64,000 bases of DNA from Hypoxylon rubiginosum (GCA_902806565.1 CADCXA010000027.1:2294001-2358000); one strand, 5' to 3'; positions 43,171 to 55,805 are shown, counted from the stretch's first letter. The notes: generated by a model from the letters alone, not told the origin. Program-made: numbers and translations.

Positions 43171-43600
43171 CAGCCACCCGCGAGAGAACAAGGCGCATTC
43201 CACCAAACTACTACCAAAACCCTTTTAAACAACCCAATTTAATATTAGCAACACCACAAGTTATTTACTTATAATTTATACCAATATGCTCGTAAAGAAT
43301 TGCTTTATTAGTGTGTAATTTTATCAATTTTATTTCCTAAGACATCCGCCGGGAAATGCTTTTGCCGAGTATACGTATTGTTAAAATAAAGGTATACTAT
43401 TTTTCACTTGGTATAACTTCAGCACCTCTTAAGCTATAATAATACAAAAAGCTTCTATAGGAAATAAAGCTCTTAAATAACCTCATTTTGAATTTTTCTT
43501 ATTTTTAAATTTTGTTTTGGATGATTATTTTGAGTATAAAGTGTGATGTTGATACTTGAAAAAATGCCAAGAATGCGCCATCTCTTCTCGCGGGTGACTG
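43171..43600. mobile_element. MITE-like non-autonomous DNA transposon, 430 bp
   Basis: The element begins with a 30-bp terminal inverted repeat (43171-43200) and ends with its complement (43571-43600). They share the internal strings CACCCGCGAGA and GGCGCATTC, with about 25 of 30 positions identical by eye. The 5-bp sequence ACTGG flanks it on both sides (43166-43170 and 43601-43605), as expected of a target-site duplication. The inside is AT-rich, with many stops and no gene, in contrast to the GC-rich ends, which fits a non-autonomous element, perhaps affected by mutation pressure such as RIP. I do not assign a superfamily; 5-bp duplications are unusual for the common ones (TA, TTAA, 3 or 8-9 bp). 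Confidence 0.75.
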
Positions 43601-44203
43601 ACTGGTTAATGTGAGTCTCGAACTAATAAAATCCGCCAGCTGCAAGTGGATCCCCTTTCAACTCGACAGCCGCCCCCCCTGGGCCCTGCATTTATTTATT
43701 TATCTTTCGGGAATGGTCCATGATCCGTGTGGCCCTTCCCCTTGCGCTCTTCCCCGATAAGCCGAGTCTATCTATCACCCACCAATCCCTACGTGGGCTA
43801 CTTCGTACGTACTAGGTACAGAATAGGCAACCTCATTTCAGCAAATGAGGTGACAGCTTCTTGGTGACAGTGATTCCTGCCCCGTGCCCCTGTGCCCCTA
43901 CCAACCTGCCAGACCACAGCCCACAACCCACCAAACCCACCAAATTTGGGCAGACCTTTACCAACCAAGGGGTGAATTTTTAATCCGCCCCCCACTTGAT
44001 TTTTCTTAGGTGGTTTACTTGGGTAAAAACGACCGGTCAAAAGTATCAACAAAGTCCCTTTCGACTCGACTTCAAATCTCCTATCCTACCTAACATTTCC
44101 CGTTCCACACCAAACTTGCAAAAGGGGCTCCTTTCAATCTGTTTGCTCCCGTTTCTATTGCCTCGTCTCCTGTTCATTCAGCCTTTGCATTGTATTCTCC
44201 AAG
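43601..44203. other. Tubulin promoter region
   Basis: About 600 bp between the element and the tubulin ATG. Pyrimidine-rich stretches near the start codon are typical of highly expressed fungal genes. The MITE-like element ends about 600 bp upstream of the ATG. Confidence 0.4.
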
Positions 44204-45975
44204 ATGCGCGAGATCATCAGCATCAACGGTACGTTTTCCCCCCTCGAGACACGCGTTTTTCCTTCACCGCATTATCAATACCCCATCCCGCCAACACCTA
44301 GCTTCGATATTGAAACTCCAAAGACACGCCAATACTGATTATACTTTCTCTACAGTCGGCCAGGCGGGTTGCCAAATCGCCAATTCTTGCTGGGAGGTAA
44401 GTTTTGTTCCCCTTTGATAACATCGGCGCCGCCTATATATCGAAGAGCCCAGAACCTTGCCCATCTCCCGTCGCGGGAAAGATTTGGGATGATGCTAAAC
44501 TTAATTCTCATTATTAGCTCTACTGCCTTGAGCACGGCATCCAGGTATGTTCATACAGAGTTTCTCGGCGGTAAGAGCTTCACTGACACGGTTGGCGTAT
44601 AGCCCGATGGATACCTGACCGAAGAGCGCAAGAAGGCCGATCCCGACCAAGGATTCAGCACCTTCTTTTCCGAGACGGGTATGTATTTTCTTTTCTGCCC
44701 TCAGCTAATCAACCTCGAACTAATTTCTCCATCTTGATAGGCCAGGGCAAGTATGTTCCTCGCACTATTTATTGCGATCTCGAGCCCAACGTCGTCGACG
44801 AGGTGCGCACCGGTACCTACCGCAGCCTTTTCCACCCCGAGCAGATGATCACCGGCAAGGAAGACGCGTCCAACAACTATGCTCGTGGCCACTACACCGT
44901 GGGTAAGGAGCTCATCGACCAGGTGCTAGACCGAGTGCGACGTGTCGCGGACAGCTGCGCGGGTCTCCAGGGATTCCTAGTTTTCCACTCTTTCGGTGGC
45001 GGTACTGGTTCTGGTTTCGGCGCGTTGTTGATGGAACGTCTGTCCGTCGACTACGGCAAGAAGAGCAAGCTGGAATTCTGCGTCTACCCTGCCCCTCAGA
45101 CAGCCACCTCGGTCGTCGAGCCGTATAACTCCATCCTCACCACACATACCACCCTCGAGCACTCTGACTGCTCCTTCATGGTCGACAACGAGGCCATTTA
45201 CGACATATGCCGCCGAAATCTGGGTCTAGAGCGCCCCAACTACGAGAACCTGAACCGTCTGATTGCTCAAGGTAGGGAAGAACCCAAGTGAAGTCGCTTT
45301 GCTATTAGCTAACATAACTTAGTCGTATCATCTATCACCGCTTCGCTTCGGTTCGATGGCTCGCTTAACGTCGATCTGAACGAGTTCCAGACCAACCTGG
45401 TTCCTTATCCTCGTATCCACTTCCCTCTCGTCGCTTATGCGCCTGTCATCTCGGCCGCCAAGGCCGCTCACGAGGCCAACTCGGTCCAGGAGATGACCAT
45501 GTCCTGCTTCGAGCCCTACAACCAGATGGTCAAGTGCGACCCCCGTCACGGCAAGTACATGGCTACCTGTCTGTTGTACCGAGGTGATGTCGTCCCCAAG
45601 GACGCTCACGCGGCCGTTGCTACGCTCAAGACGAAGCGCACGATCCAATTCGTCGACTGGTGCCCAACCGGATTCAAGCTCGGTATCTGCTTCCAGCCTC
45701 CCGAGTTGGTCCCCAACGGTGATTTGGCCAAGGTCAACCGTGCTGTCTGCATGCTTTCCAACACCACGGCCATCGCCGAGGCCTGGTCGGCTCTGTCCAC
45801 CAAGTTCGACCTTATGTACTCGAAGCGCGCTTTCGTTCACTGGTACGTTGGTGAGGGTATGGAGGAAGGTGAATTTTCCGAGGCTCGCGAAGACCTGGCG
45901 GCGCTGGAGCGGGATTACGAAGAAGTTGCCACCGATTCTTTGGAGGCCGAGGGAGACGTTGAGGCTGAGTACTAA
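44204..45975 (+). CDS. tubA: Alpha-tubulin
   Basis: Six exons: 44204-44228, 44356-44396, 44518-44544, 44603-44678, 44741-45271 and 45323-45975. They total 450 residues, the standard alpha-tubulin length. The start is [22 protein letters not shown]. Exon 3 has only nine codons (LYCLEHGIQ). The GTP-binding signature GGGTGSG is at 142-148. [24 protein letters not shown] and [18 protein letters not shown] are conserved family segments. The C-terminus is acidic and ends [10 protein letters not shown], keeping the terminal aromatic residue. The protein heterodimerises with beta-tubulin in microtubules. The crowding of five introns at the 5' end is typical of fungal tubulin genes. Confidence 0.97.
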
Positions 45976-47515
45976 GCTTGAGGTTACTCATGCTACGTGT
46001 CACGGCCAGAGGCGTTTAATATTCTGACTCGGATTGTCGCGTCCAACTAAGGCCTGCCGCGATAGCACGCTGCCTTTGCTGCGAGCGTATGAGATGTGTT
46101 AGAGATGCGCTTGAGCGGCAGAAGAGCCTGGACCTGTCCGTCAGTCTAGTAGAGAGGCAGGAGGGTACTTTTTTAATTCGACAGTGACAGCCTGGTAGCA
46201 AGATTAGTATACACCCTTTGTACATCCGTCCTACACCTTTTAATAGTACGAGTTCACTCGGATATTCCCTCTAGTATATTTCTGATTAAGAAAGAAGCCT
46301 TTCTTCATAGTCACTATGGCCGTCTCTGCAGCTTCGTTTTCGTGTCGCTTAATGACATGTATGCGATGTAACGGGCTTCAGACCAATAGTATAGCACCTG
46401 GCTGGGAATGGCACTCTACTCGACGACGGTCCTGTACGCTACCCGCGGTTGAACCAGTTTTCAGCCAATTGTGGCATCGTGCACAGCTGCAGCTCGCAGC
46501 GGCATGCATACCTACTTATCCCCTAACAATAGCGATCCCACATTGGGACGCTGTAGCGCTCGTGACGGGAAAAGAGCGCCTTTAGAAGTCGGTTGATTGA
46601 CTCATTATGAAATCTTGGGGTCCTAGGATCTTGGAGGATCTTTGTATCTCGGTGTTTGAATACATAGGTGGCTACCTACATACATATGTAGGCATGGCCT
46701 ATCTTGTTTCAAGCAGAGTACGGAGTAATGAGGGAAGATAACTCTTGCTGATGGTATGAAGAGAGGAAAAGAAACGTTTTTGGCTCGATGACGATAGATA
46801 GCTGCCTATTGTGTCGATAGTCAGGAACGGCGTTTATGCTTAGGCAAGCCGTAAGACTAAAACTTGAGCTACAAGGTACGAAACTTATGTGATAGCTCAC
46901 TGGATTATGTATATTCACTGGATGTACCCGGGAGGCCGGAGCTAGAGGAGCTAAGTTAAAAGTGGTCCCATCTACGTAAACTTCGCAGGCTCGGCAAGCT
47001 CGTAAGCCAAACAGCTGGAGGTAGGGGGGTAGGACGGACAAGGGTGTACCTACGGTCCCTACGGTTCCCTATGCTTACTTGGCTCCCCAGGCTTTTCCAG
47101 GCTCCTAAGGAAAGACTCCTGGGCATATGCACTCACTGTATATGCACCAGGGCACCATATCCACCCATATATGCACCCGTACTCCAGAAAGTAGACTCCA
47201 GCCTCCTGCGAAAAAGCGAAAGTTGGAGACTCCAAAGTCCAAACCATCAAAAACATCTCCCGCCTACCATCCCGACCTTCCGCTATTATACCATTACCGT
47301 TATACCACACACCGTTCCTCGGCCGATACGTAGACAGCTGTTTTACTGCTGAAGCTCTAACACAGCTACCTGTCTCATCGAAAGTCTACGATTCCCTTCT
47401 CGACTCGTCACACTTTTAATTGGCTTTTATTTGCTTGTCATCCGAAACCTCACTCTAAGTCCTCGTCGCCGAGCTCTGTCTTAGATCGAAGCCTGTCGAG
47501 CTCGGCTGCGCAATA
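45976..47515. other. Intergenic region, nothing recognised
   Basis: About 1.5 kb holding the tubulin 3' region and the Ede1-like promoter and leader. A short palindromic ACATACATATGTAGG stretch lies at 46678-46693. Frames at 46709-47041 and 47044-47352 have no domain. Confidence 0.5.
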
Positions 47516-50500
47516 ATGTCTTCCGAACCGAGTGTTGACGCTGGTAAGCTTAAGACTTTCATCTAAACACTATCACCGAATATCCCCTTGCTCTTTATCT
47601 ATGAACCCCTTAGCTCTACTTTCGCATATCTAGCAGTCCATAATCGTAGCTAACAACCTTTCTACAGCGGCGCTTAACCTCACCCCTGAAGAGAAACGAG
47701 TGTATGGTCAACTTTTCCGGAAAGCAGACACCGATAATGTGGGCGTCGTGACTGGCGAGGTGGCAGTAAAATTCTTCGAAAAGACACGACTAGACTCGCG
47801 CGTCCTCGGTGAGGTATGTTCTATGGCCCTGTTCTGCGTAAAGGGTAAAACGATGCTAATTCGTATTCGATGTTGGTAGATCTGGCAAATAGCGGACAAG
47901 GAGAATCGCGGCTTTTTAACGCCGGCCGGCTTTACAACCGTCCTGCGACTCATCGGCCATGCCCAAGCAGGGCGCGAGCCGACCGCCGAGCTGGCTGATG
48001 GACCAGGCCCTCTGCCGCGGTTTGACGGCATCAACATCAACGTCAACCCGCCCCCGGCTCATCCACCGATCCAAGCGCAGGGAACCGGCCCTATACGGAT
48101 ACCGCCCTTGACGGCCGAGAAAGTAAACCAATATGCCAGCCTATTCGAGAGACAAAATCTGCAGAGCGGCGGGATACTACCGGGAGACCAGGCCAAGAAC
48201 ATATTCGAGAAGTCGGGACTGCCGAACGAAGTATTAGGGCGCATCTGGCAGCTTGCCGATACTGAGCAGAGGGGAGCGCTTGTACAGACCGAGTTTGTTA
48301 TCGCAATGCATCTGCTCACTTCTATGAAGTCCGGTGCCTTGAGAGGCCTCCCTAATATTCTTCCTGCCGCACTTTACGAAGCCGCCACGAGACGTAGTTC
48401 GACCCCGAGACAGAGTCCTACCACTGCGGGACCGCCTATCTCTGCTATACCACGACAGCTAAGCGGTCAGGCGCAAGTGCGGACGAGCAGCCCGCTTGGA
48501 AGACCGCCGTTGGGCCCTCAGGCCACAGGCGTGGTCCCTCAAGTGACAGGAGGCGACTGGCTAGTCACACCGCCAGACAAGATAAGATTTGACCAATTCT
48601 ACGCCGATTTAGACAAGACAAACAAAGGTTTCATCACCGGAGAGGAAGCCGTCCCGTTTCTGAGTCAATCAGGCTTGCCCGAGGATGCTTTAGCCCAGAT
48701 CTGGGACCTTGCAGATATCAACTCAGAGGGTCGGTTAAACAGGGACATGTTTGCAGTTGCTATGTACCTTATTCGCCAACAACGCAGCAGACGGGATATC
48801 CCGCTACCTACTACCCTCCCGCCAAATCTTATTCCTCCGAGCCTACGAAACCAACCTCGCCCTCCCGCCGGCCCGTCTCCGTTTGATGTCCCAGCTCCTT
48901 CATCGCCGCCGCCGCCACCCCAGCCGAAGTCCGCTATTGACGATCTATTCGGTCTCGATGCTTCACCGACCCCTGCCCCAGCTCAAATACCAGTCTCAAC
49001 GGGAGGCTCAGCAGCCAGAGACCCTTTTGCCGGTGGCCCACCGACCTCGCCGCTTCGGGCTTCCCCCACTGCTAACACGTTCAAGCCGTTCATTCCCTCT
49101 TCGTCCTTCGGCAAAACTCTGACGTCTCATGATACTGGAGGTTCTGCCGGCTCCGCTCAAAGGGCACCTGCACCCCCGTCTGTTTCTGCTATGGAAGACC
49201 TTCTTGGAGATAACGATCCAGAGATTAGTAAAAAGCTTACCAACGAGACAGCTGAGTTGGCCAACTTATCTAACCAGGTTGGCTCCTTATCGAAGCAGAT
49301 GCAACAGGTCCAGGGACAGCGCAGCTCCACGCAGAATGAGATCAACCAAGCAAGTGAGCAGAAGAAGAATTTCGAGCAACGCCTATCTCAGTTGCGCGCA
49401 TTATATGAGAAGGAAGCCCAGGATGTCCGGACCCTAGAAGAACAGCTTAGGAACATACGTGACGAGACAAGGAAACTCACGAACGAGTTAATCACAATCG
49501 ACGGCACCTACAAGGATCTACAGAATCAACATCAGCAAATATCGCAAGCTCTCCAGGCCGATCAACAAGAGAATAATTCCCTCAAGCAACGTATCGGCTC
49601 TGTTAATACCGAGATTGCCCAGCTGAAGCCTCAAATTGAAAAGCTCAAGTCGGAAGCTCGTCAGCAAAAGGGGCTGGTGGCTATTAACAAAAAGCAGCTA
49701 TCTACATCCGAAGGCGAGCGGGATAAGCTCAAGATCGAGGTCGATGATCTCACCAAGAGCAACGAAGAGCTGTCCCGCCAAGTCAGCGCTAGCTCGCCTG
49801 TTGCTTCTTCAGCTCAGGTGGCAAGCCCAGCACCGTCGACTACAAGTGCAAATAACCCTTTCTTCAGGCGGACGGGAAGTACAGACATAATGGGTACTTT
49901 TAGTTCACCTCCAATCAAGCCTTATGGCGAGAGATCATTCAATGACATATTTGGCGAATTTGGAAGTGATAGCACCTCAGCTCCTCCCATGACTTCGTTC
50001 AAGCAACAAGACACGGGCGCGTCAACAGCCAGCATGGGATCCTTTGCAACGCCAACTAGCTCTACTGCCACCCGCCAGGGCTTAACAGCTGATCCCCCCG
50101 TCGCAGCCGAATCTCGACAGCCTAGCCCCAGCTTTGCACCGTTTGGTGAAGCATCCGAGATGCCAGCGTCTTCGCGCCAAGTCTCGCCCCCTGTGAGCAG
50201 AGCTGGTGACAGCACGGCTACCCCTTCGGCATCTACCTCCACTCCTGCCCCGATGGAATCGGCATCTACTGGCCAAAGTTTGGCCTCGGCCTCCGATACC
50301 AACTCGAGGTGGCCTTCCATACAGAGTGAAGAGAACCCGAGGTCCCCCGGCAATGGATCTATCCCTGGCTCATACCCTGATGAGACACCAACAGCCCCTG
50401 CTCCAACCACGCCGTTCGCCGGTAGTAGAGACAGCGACTTGTTCGGAAATTTGAAAGACACTGGAAATGCGAAGGTCGATTTTGAGTCCGCTTTCGCAAG

Positions 50501-51604
50501 TCTGGGCAGCTCTTCGGCCAAGCCTCAGGACAAGTCGACCAAGGATACTTTTTCGTCCTTTGATGCGGAGTTCCCTCCTATTTCTGAGCTAGAGCGGGAC
50601 GACGAGTCGGACTCTGCTAGCGAGGGGAACCGGTTTGATGATGATTTCGCACCCGCATCGCCGGCCGACAAGAAAACAGATGCCCATCAAGCTCCGGCTT
50701 CTCCCACCGCCTCAAAGGCTAGTGCTACGGGAGGCGAAGGTTCAGTCGCAGAGGGTACCGCAGCATCGCATACGTCCCAACCGTCAAAGTATGGCCCCTT
50801 TTTCTTCTAAGCGGATTAACTTCAAATTGCTCTTGTGGTGATGTTAACATTGTTACAAGTGACCTGTCAGCTTTTCCTGACCCGCCGAAAACATCCCCGT
50901 CCATAGCTGGTGATTCTTTCGCTCCTACACCGACTACTGTGACGAACACGGCTCCTATTGTACCCAAGGGTGCATTCGACGACATGGATGACGAATTTGC
51001 AGACCTTGAGGATGCTAAAGAGGGCTCAGCGGATGACGAGTTCGCCAACTTATCGAGATCCAATCTCGATGATTTCAATCCTGTCTTCGATAGCAGCCCG
51101 CCTCCCAGTCAGCCTAAGAGCGAATCTACCAATGTTTCAAACGCATTTGGGATCGACAGTAGCTACGACTTTGGTACCGTATCTTCCACATCGGGCACCA
51201 CTGCAGGCGGTGCTCCGACCAACAACAATACGAACGCTCCGTCCTTCTCAGGCCAGCCTCCCGTAGCCCCAAATAACCAGGACTGGGAAGCCCTTTTTGC
51301 TAGCTTGGATTCTCCGAGTGACGCAAACAAAAATGCCGGGGAAGAGAAGAGCCCTGTCCAAAGTCATAGCTCTGGCCGGCCAAGTATTGTTGGCAGGACA
51401 TTGAGCGATGAAGGGAAACATGATGACCCAATCGTCAAGAACCTGACTGCAATGGGCTACTCAAGAAACGACGTAGTAAATGCATTAGAGAAGCACGACT
51501 ACAATCTAGAGCGGGTAAGATAACTAACTGGGTGTCCATTATTCTCATTCTAAATGTTTAATTCCTTTTTCTAGGCTGCCGACTACCTAGCCAATCGGTC
51601 CTAA
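47516..51604 (+). CDS. EDE1: Ede1-like endocytic EH-domain protein with UBA
   Basis: Five exons: 47516-47543, 47668-47813, 47880-50788, 50860-51514 and 51575-51604. They give 1,255 residues. Three EH domains: about 12-90 (LTPEEKRVYGQLFRKADTDN), about 134-208 (EKVNQYASLFERQNLQSGGI) and about 287-375 (DKIRFDQFYADLDKTNKGFI). A Pro-rich linker follows, then a coiled coil (about 500-690, ISKKLTNETAELANLSNQVG..), Ser/Thr-rich tail with an NPF (NNPFFRR), and a C-terminal UBA (DDPIVKNLTAMGYSRNDVVNALEKHDYNLERAADYLANRS). The order EH-coiled coil-UBA is that of yeast Ede1/Eps15, an early-arriving scaffold of clathrin-mediated endocytosis. The fourth intron (GTATGG..CAAG, 71 bp) changes the frame at SKYGPFFF to NDLSAFPDPP; without it the UBA would be lost. 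Confidence 0.93.
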
Positions 51605-52233
51605 GGTCAAGATTGGATTGCGACTATTAGTTACTGATGCATGAAGACGATGGATTCTTCTTCTTTGTTTGGCATGAGATGATACCTCACTTGTATAGGC
51701 GCCGAAATTATTATGGGTAAGCAGTGGAAGTTTGATCAAAATGAAGCTTTGCGTTAGGTCGAAGGTATGAGGTCTGGTTATGGGCCTCGAAGGGAAGTTT
51801 TTTTGTCGAAGGGTCCCGAAGGTTCCAAGGGCCGATGATTAATGTATAGTTCTGTATCTAGTCGCTGTCGTCAATACCTACCTCCTTATTGTCACGTCGG
51901 GATTCAGCTATGTCTTTTTTAATTGCTCTTTAGTGCTTTATATAAACTCGCTAGATTTGGGAGAGAATCGACTACATCTTGAGATATAACCTACCTAGGT
52001 ACCTATCTACCAGGCACCCCGGAGTCCGGCCGGTGAAAGTAGTGGTCCCGGAGGCGGAAGTGGAGCGGCTACCGAAAAGTGCTCGGCCGGTAGTACTCAG
52101 GTATTTATATACACTACCCCTATAATCGTTATAGTACTCGTTTAGACGGATTATCATTAATTGATATTAGGAAACCAAAGTTCCGCGATCCTCTCATTAG
52201 GTAAAATCATCGACTATCCCTCCACCTTCTTAA
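51605..52233. other. Intergenic with CCTACCTAGGTA motif
   Basis: About 630 bp between two convergent genes. A strong copy of the dispersed motif (ACCTACCTAGGTACCTATCT) begins at 51989. No gene. Confidence 0.45.
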
Positions 52234-52839
52234 CTAACCCCCAAGGGGAGAATACGACGGAGGAGGTGCAGGAGGCCCGTGAGGCGATATCGTCTCTACA
52301 GACTCGTTGCCGTCCCTCACCCCCCTCTCCTCCTTCTCGACCTTTCTATAAAAGGTGCCGCCCACCTTCTTCCTCCCCTCGCGGGACGCCTTGTAGTACT
52401 CGGCGACCTTCCGGACCGCCCAGATCAGCAGCACGAGCAGCGTGGCGTACTTGAAGGCCATCCAGGCGGCGTAGCCCACCGCGCCGAGCGCGTTCGCGCG
52501 GGGGTACCCATTTTCGGTCTTGCGGAGAAAGAGGTTGTCTTTTTGGGCTGCGGTTTTTTTATATATAAAGCAATGGTAAGTTGGGGTTTTTCATCAAGGT
52601 ATCTTAGGTAGGTAGGTAGTCGAGGAGAAGTTGTGGATTTGCTTACCCCTCCGCAGGAAGAAGATAAATAGCGAGACGTATATGCATATCCATAACACGC
52701 TGAAGATGATGGTGAGCACGGCCCACAGCGGGAGGTTCCCCCAGTTACCGCCGCCGCCTCCGTAACTCCCTCCGCTCTTGAAGCCCTTACCACCTCCGCC
52801 GCCTTTTGGGTCGCGAACGACGAGGCCGATAAAATCCAT
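52234..52839 (-). CDS. Small Gly-rich membrane protein
   Basis: Two exons, 52839-52647 and 52547-52234, give 168 residues. ATG at 52839 (MDFIGLVVRDPKGGGGGKG). A Gly-rich juxtamembrane stretch is followed by a first transmembrane segment (LPLWAVLTIIFSVLWICIYVSLFIFFL). The 99-bp intron (GTAAGC..CCGCAG) joins RRG to AQKDNLFLRKTENGYPRANALGAVGYAAWMAFKYATLLVLLIWAV, which supplies a second span. The C-terminus is polar, ending PPAPPPSYSPLGG, a possible PPxY-like ligand. No family recognised. The leader carries a 10-bp CT tandem repeat. Confidence 0.7.
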
Positions 52840-52881
52840 GTATTTTCCTTCTGGTAGGGATTGGGCTGCGGTCGGTGGCGC

Positions 52882-52930
52882 TTTCTCTCTTCCTCTCTCT
52901 TCCTCTCTCTTCCTCTCTCTTCCTCTCTCT
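52882..52930. repeat. 10-bp CT-rich tandem repeat in the leader of the membrane-protein gene
   Basis: Plus-strand unit TCCTCTCTCT repeated exactly about four times at 52891-52930 after a partial unit. It is located 43 nt upstream of the ATG at 52839, thus probably in the 5' UTR or core promoter of the minus-strand gene. Confidence 0.8.
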
Positions 52931-53647
52931 GGCAAGGAGGTATTAGCAATGATTGCTCGACGAAACGTAGTTACGCGTCGCTGGTTTGACAAATTGAGGT
53001 TTGAGACAATATGACGAAAACAAAAGCTGTGCTTCAGTTCGCCGAAAGGAGGGGTTGCGCACGAATTATATCGCCGGGAGTCGAGATTAAGCCTTGCGGT
53101 TCACCCAACCAAATGGGCCGGCCGACGCCTCATCACAATCTAGGACTCGGAGATGCGAAATTAAGAGAAGAGAGTCTGCCCTACATCCTACATGTAATTA
53201 TGAGTGTAGGGTAACCCCGCTAAGGCAAACACAAGCACCGCCATGAATATGCCTTTCCACATGAGATCAAATTGGTTAGGGGCTGCGCCGCGGTGCGGGT
53301 GCCTTCGCGTTCCTTGGCACGTAGTTCAGCCACCCTACTATATCCAGCAGAGTCTTCCCTAGGTGTAACCGACTGATATATGACAGGCGGCTAGAGAACA
53401 ATCGGTTAGATGATAATAGGGGTGAAAGGAATCATAGAAAGACCCAGGTATGATCGCGACGCATCGCCTCTGTTCAATACCAAATTTACCTCTTTTATCA
53501 ACAAGGGGTCAAATTAGGGGTTGATAAGGCTCCCGTATCCTGTTAATGTTTTAATTCATAGCCACATTAACACGATTGAGATACCACACATACCAAACAG
53601 TCATGGCACTGAGTTTCATAATTATGAGAAAGTATCCATTGTTCATC
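52931..53647. other. Intergenic, nothing recognised
   Basis: About 700 bp between the Gly-rich protein gene and the 3' end of the multi-pass protein gene. No frame with coding character. No tRNA or repeat found. Confidence 0.45.
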
Positions 53648-55307
53648 TCAAATAGCGTATCCCTCGATGGCGCCGTATGTACTTGCACCAAAAGCGGCCA
53701 ACGCACAGAAGAAAAGGCACGCCTTAAAGCATGTTGACTTGTACATCCTCTGCCTCAGGTTTAACTTATCATCATCAGGTTCGTTCGCTTTTGGCAGGTT
53801 ACCTGCCGTAGCACTGCTCGTAAAACCAACCCGCGCCTCTGTATCCTGTCGATTTAGCGGAAAGTCTTTATTTCCCGTTGACTCGGTATTGTTCCTCGGC
53901 TGTGCAGATGAGGGTACAACTGCTTCTTCGTAGCTACTATTATTATTTGAAGGCAGCGAAATTTGCTGTTGGCATTTGGGACAGGTCTCTATTTTCTCGG
54001 CCTCTCCATCTCCTGGACTTTGGGTAACTTAATTCTGGTCAGTGACTTCGCAATCTCTTTTAACATCCTAACGAACGCTTACCTTCAAACAATTCTATGA
54101 TCGCCATCACCGGAAGAATTAACAGGAATAACGGAAGTAGCTGACCAAAGCCCCAGTCGCTTTCGCTGCCGTCGATAAGGCCGTCAGCGATCGCCTCTTG
54201 TTTTATATCTGCTATGATCATCGTCGCCCACAACAATGCCGAGTATACTCTCCATATGTTGAGGATGTCTGACTTGAGAATCTCCGAAAGCATGAAGACC
54301 GGTAGGAACAATATCCACACCAATAATTGCATCACAAATAGTCCCAGGCCAATTGACGCATTGAGACATGATCTCGCGATGGAGTTCGTAGTGGACTGGG
54401 TGTCGGTACGCGTATGGCGCGCTTCGATAAGCTTTTGTCCGTAGTTCGGCCTTAGTCTCTCGATTCTGTCATAGAGCACTTGGCAACAGAATAGTATCAA
54501 TCGAAAGATGTTGAGGGCCCGTCTTAGTGGCTTAAAGAATCGGGAGTATATGATGCTAATGTCTTCGAAGTACTCCCACGACAGGAGAGCCAGGGACAAT
54601 ACGAGGTCCAAGGTATAGAGGCGGTAATGGCGAGCGCCAATGAAGTTGTCCCATATGCATTGCGTCGAGGCCCCGAAGTATTCTAGGAAATCATCATGGT
54701 CTGTAACAAAGGTGTTGAGAATGACCATGCCGAAAAGGACGGTCATCAGAACTGCTCTCCATAACTTCATCATCGGGCGCTTGCCGATGCGGCCGTGCAG
54801 AGAGTTCAGCGAGGCATCGTATACCTGGCATGAGATAAAGCCGAGCAGATAAACCATGATGAAGTGATATTGCGTAATAGTGCAGTGTTGGATGTAGCCT
54901 ACACTCAGGATTGCAGTGCCGGTGACTAGCTGCTGGTCACTCATCATCAGGACCGCTGGCCGTATCGATTCGAGCGGCCATGGCTTTTTGATCACCTTCC
55001 GGATGTATCCTAGGAAGATTTTATCGAGGAGAACTAAAGGTTGGCCTTCTGGCGTAGAAACGTAGTCCACGGTGACGATAATCAGACTCGACCACGCAGA
55101 GATGAGGAAAGCAACGATGACCTAGGTATGGTGAGATGAGGAGCAGAACTCGAGAATGAAGTTTCACGTATACGTACTCCGATTCCGGCCTACATTAAAT
55201 TGTTTAGCTCAGTTTATTTGATATTTGAGCGATGTAATACTGACGATGTCAGGATCGGCTTTGAAAGTTTCTGCGTCGCAGATCGGTTCGGCTGGACAGG
55301 TGGACAT
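53648..55307 (-). CDS. Multi-pass membrane protein of unknown function, with 12-nt micro-exon
   Basis: Four exons: 55307-55245, 55189-55178, 55121-54083 and 54027-53648. They give 497 residues. Start MSTCPAEPICDAETFKADPDI; the micro-exon adds AGIG; then VIVAFLISAWSSLIIVTVDYV, the first span. Five or six further hydrophobic segments follow (HFIMVYLLGFISC, AVLMTVLFGMVILNTFV, LYTLDLVLSLALLSW, LFVMQLLVWILFLPVFM, LLPLFLLILPVMAIIELF). The last exon adds a polar tail with CPKC (ETCPKCQQQISLPS) and a final span (KACLFFCALAAFGASTYGAI). Fungal-specific in look; function not known. Splice ends are GT..AG and the frame is preserved throughout. Confidence 0.8.
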
Positions 55308-55805
55308 CTTTGCTGCTAGAACACGATGAATAACGATGTCCTCGTCGCGTACGAATGAAGATTTCAGGCCGGGCCGCCGCGACCTCTAAAGTGTCTGGAG
55401 CTATAGGTTACAGCGCTCATTCCATGGTGCCGTGCATGCAATATAGGTAGAGCCGCAGGCGCAAGAAGTCTAAGATCGTGATATTTTCTCACGCAGAGGA
55501 AACGCACGGCATCACGTCTATCTATAGGTAGAGATAGACGTCATCTAATGCGAGATTGCGGTGGTGCGGTAAAGACGCTGGCCCCTTGCAAGGGGCCTCG
55601 TCCAATAACTTGTCTCTTATAGCGGCTAGATGTCGATCATGTGGGTGCACCTTGACAAGAAATTCCAAATGATTGAGGAGTTCAGCCCTAACATTTCAAC
55701 TGGTTTTACATATGGGGTTTTACATCAAATGGTGATTCGTGTTGCACAGTTGTCGCAACTATCGAGATGAGTTAAGGTACATTATTCCGGGCATGTTGCT
55801 CGCTT
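55308..55805. other. Intergenic
   Basis: About 500 bp. A short inverted stretch, TCTATCTATAGGTAGAGATAGA, lies at 55518-55539. Otherwise no feature seen. Confidence 0.4.
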
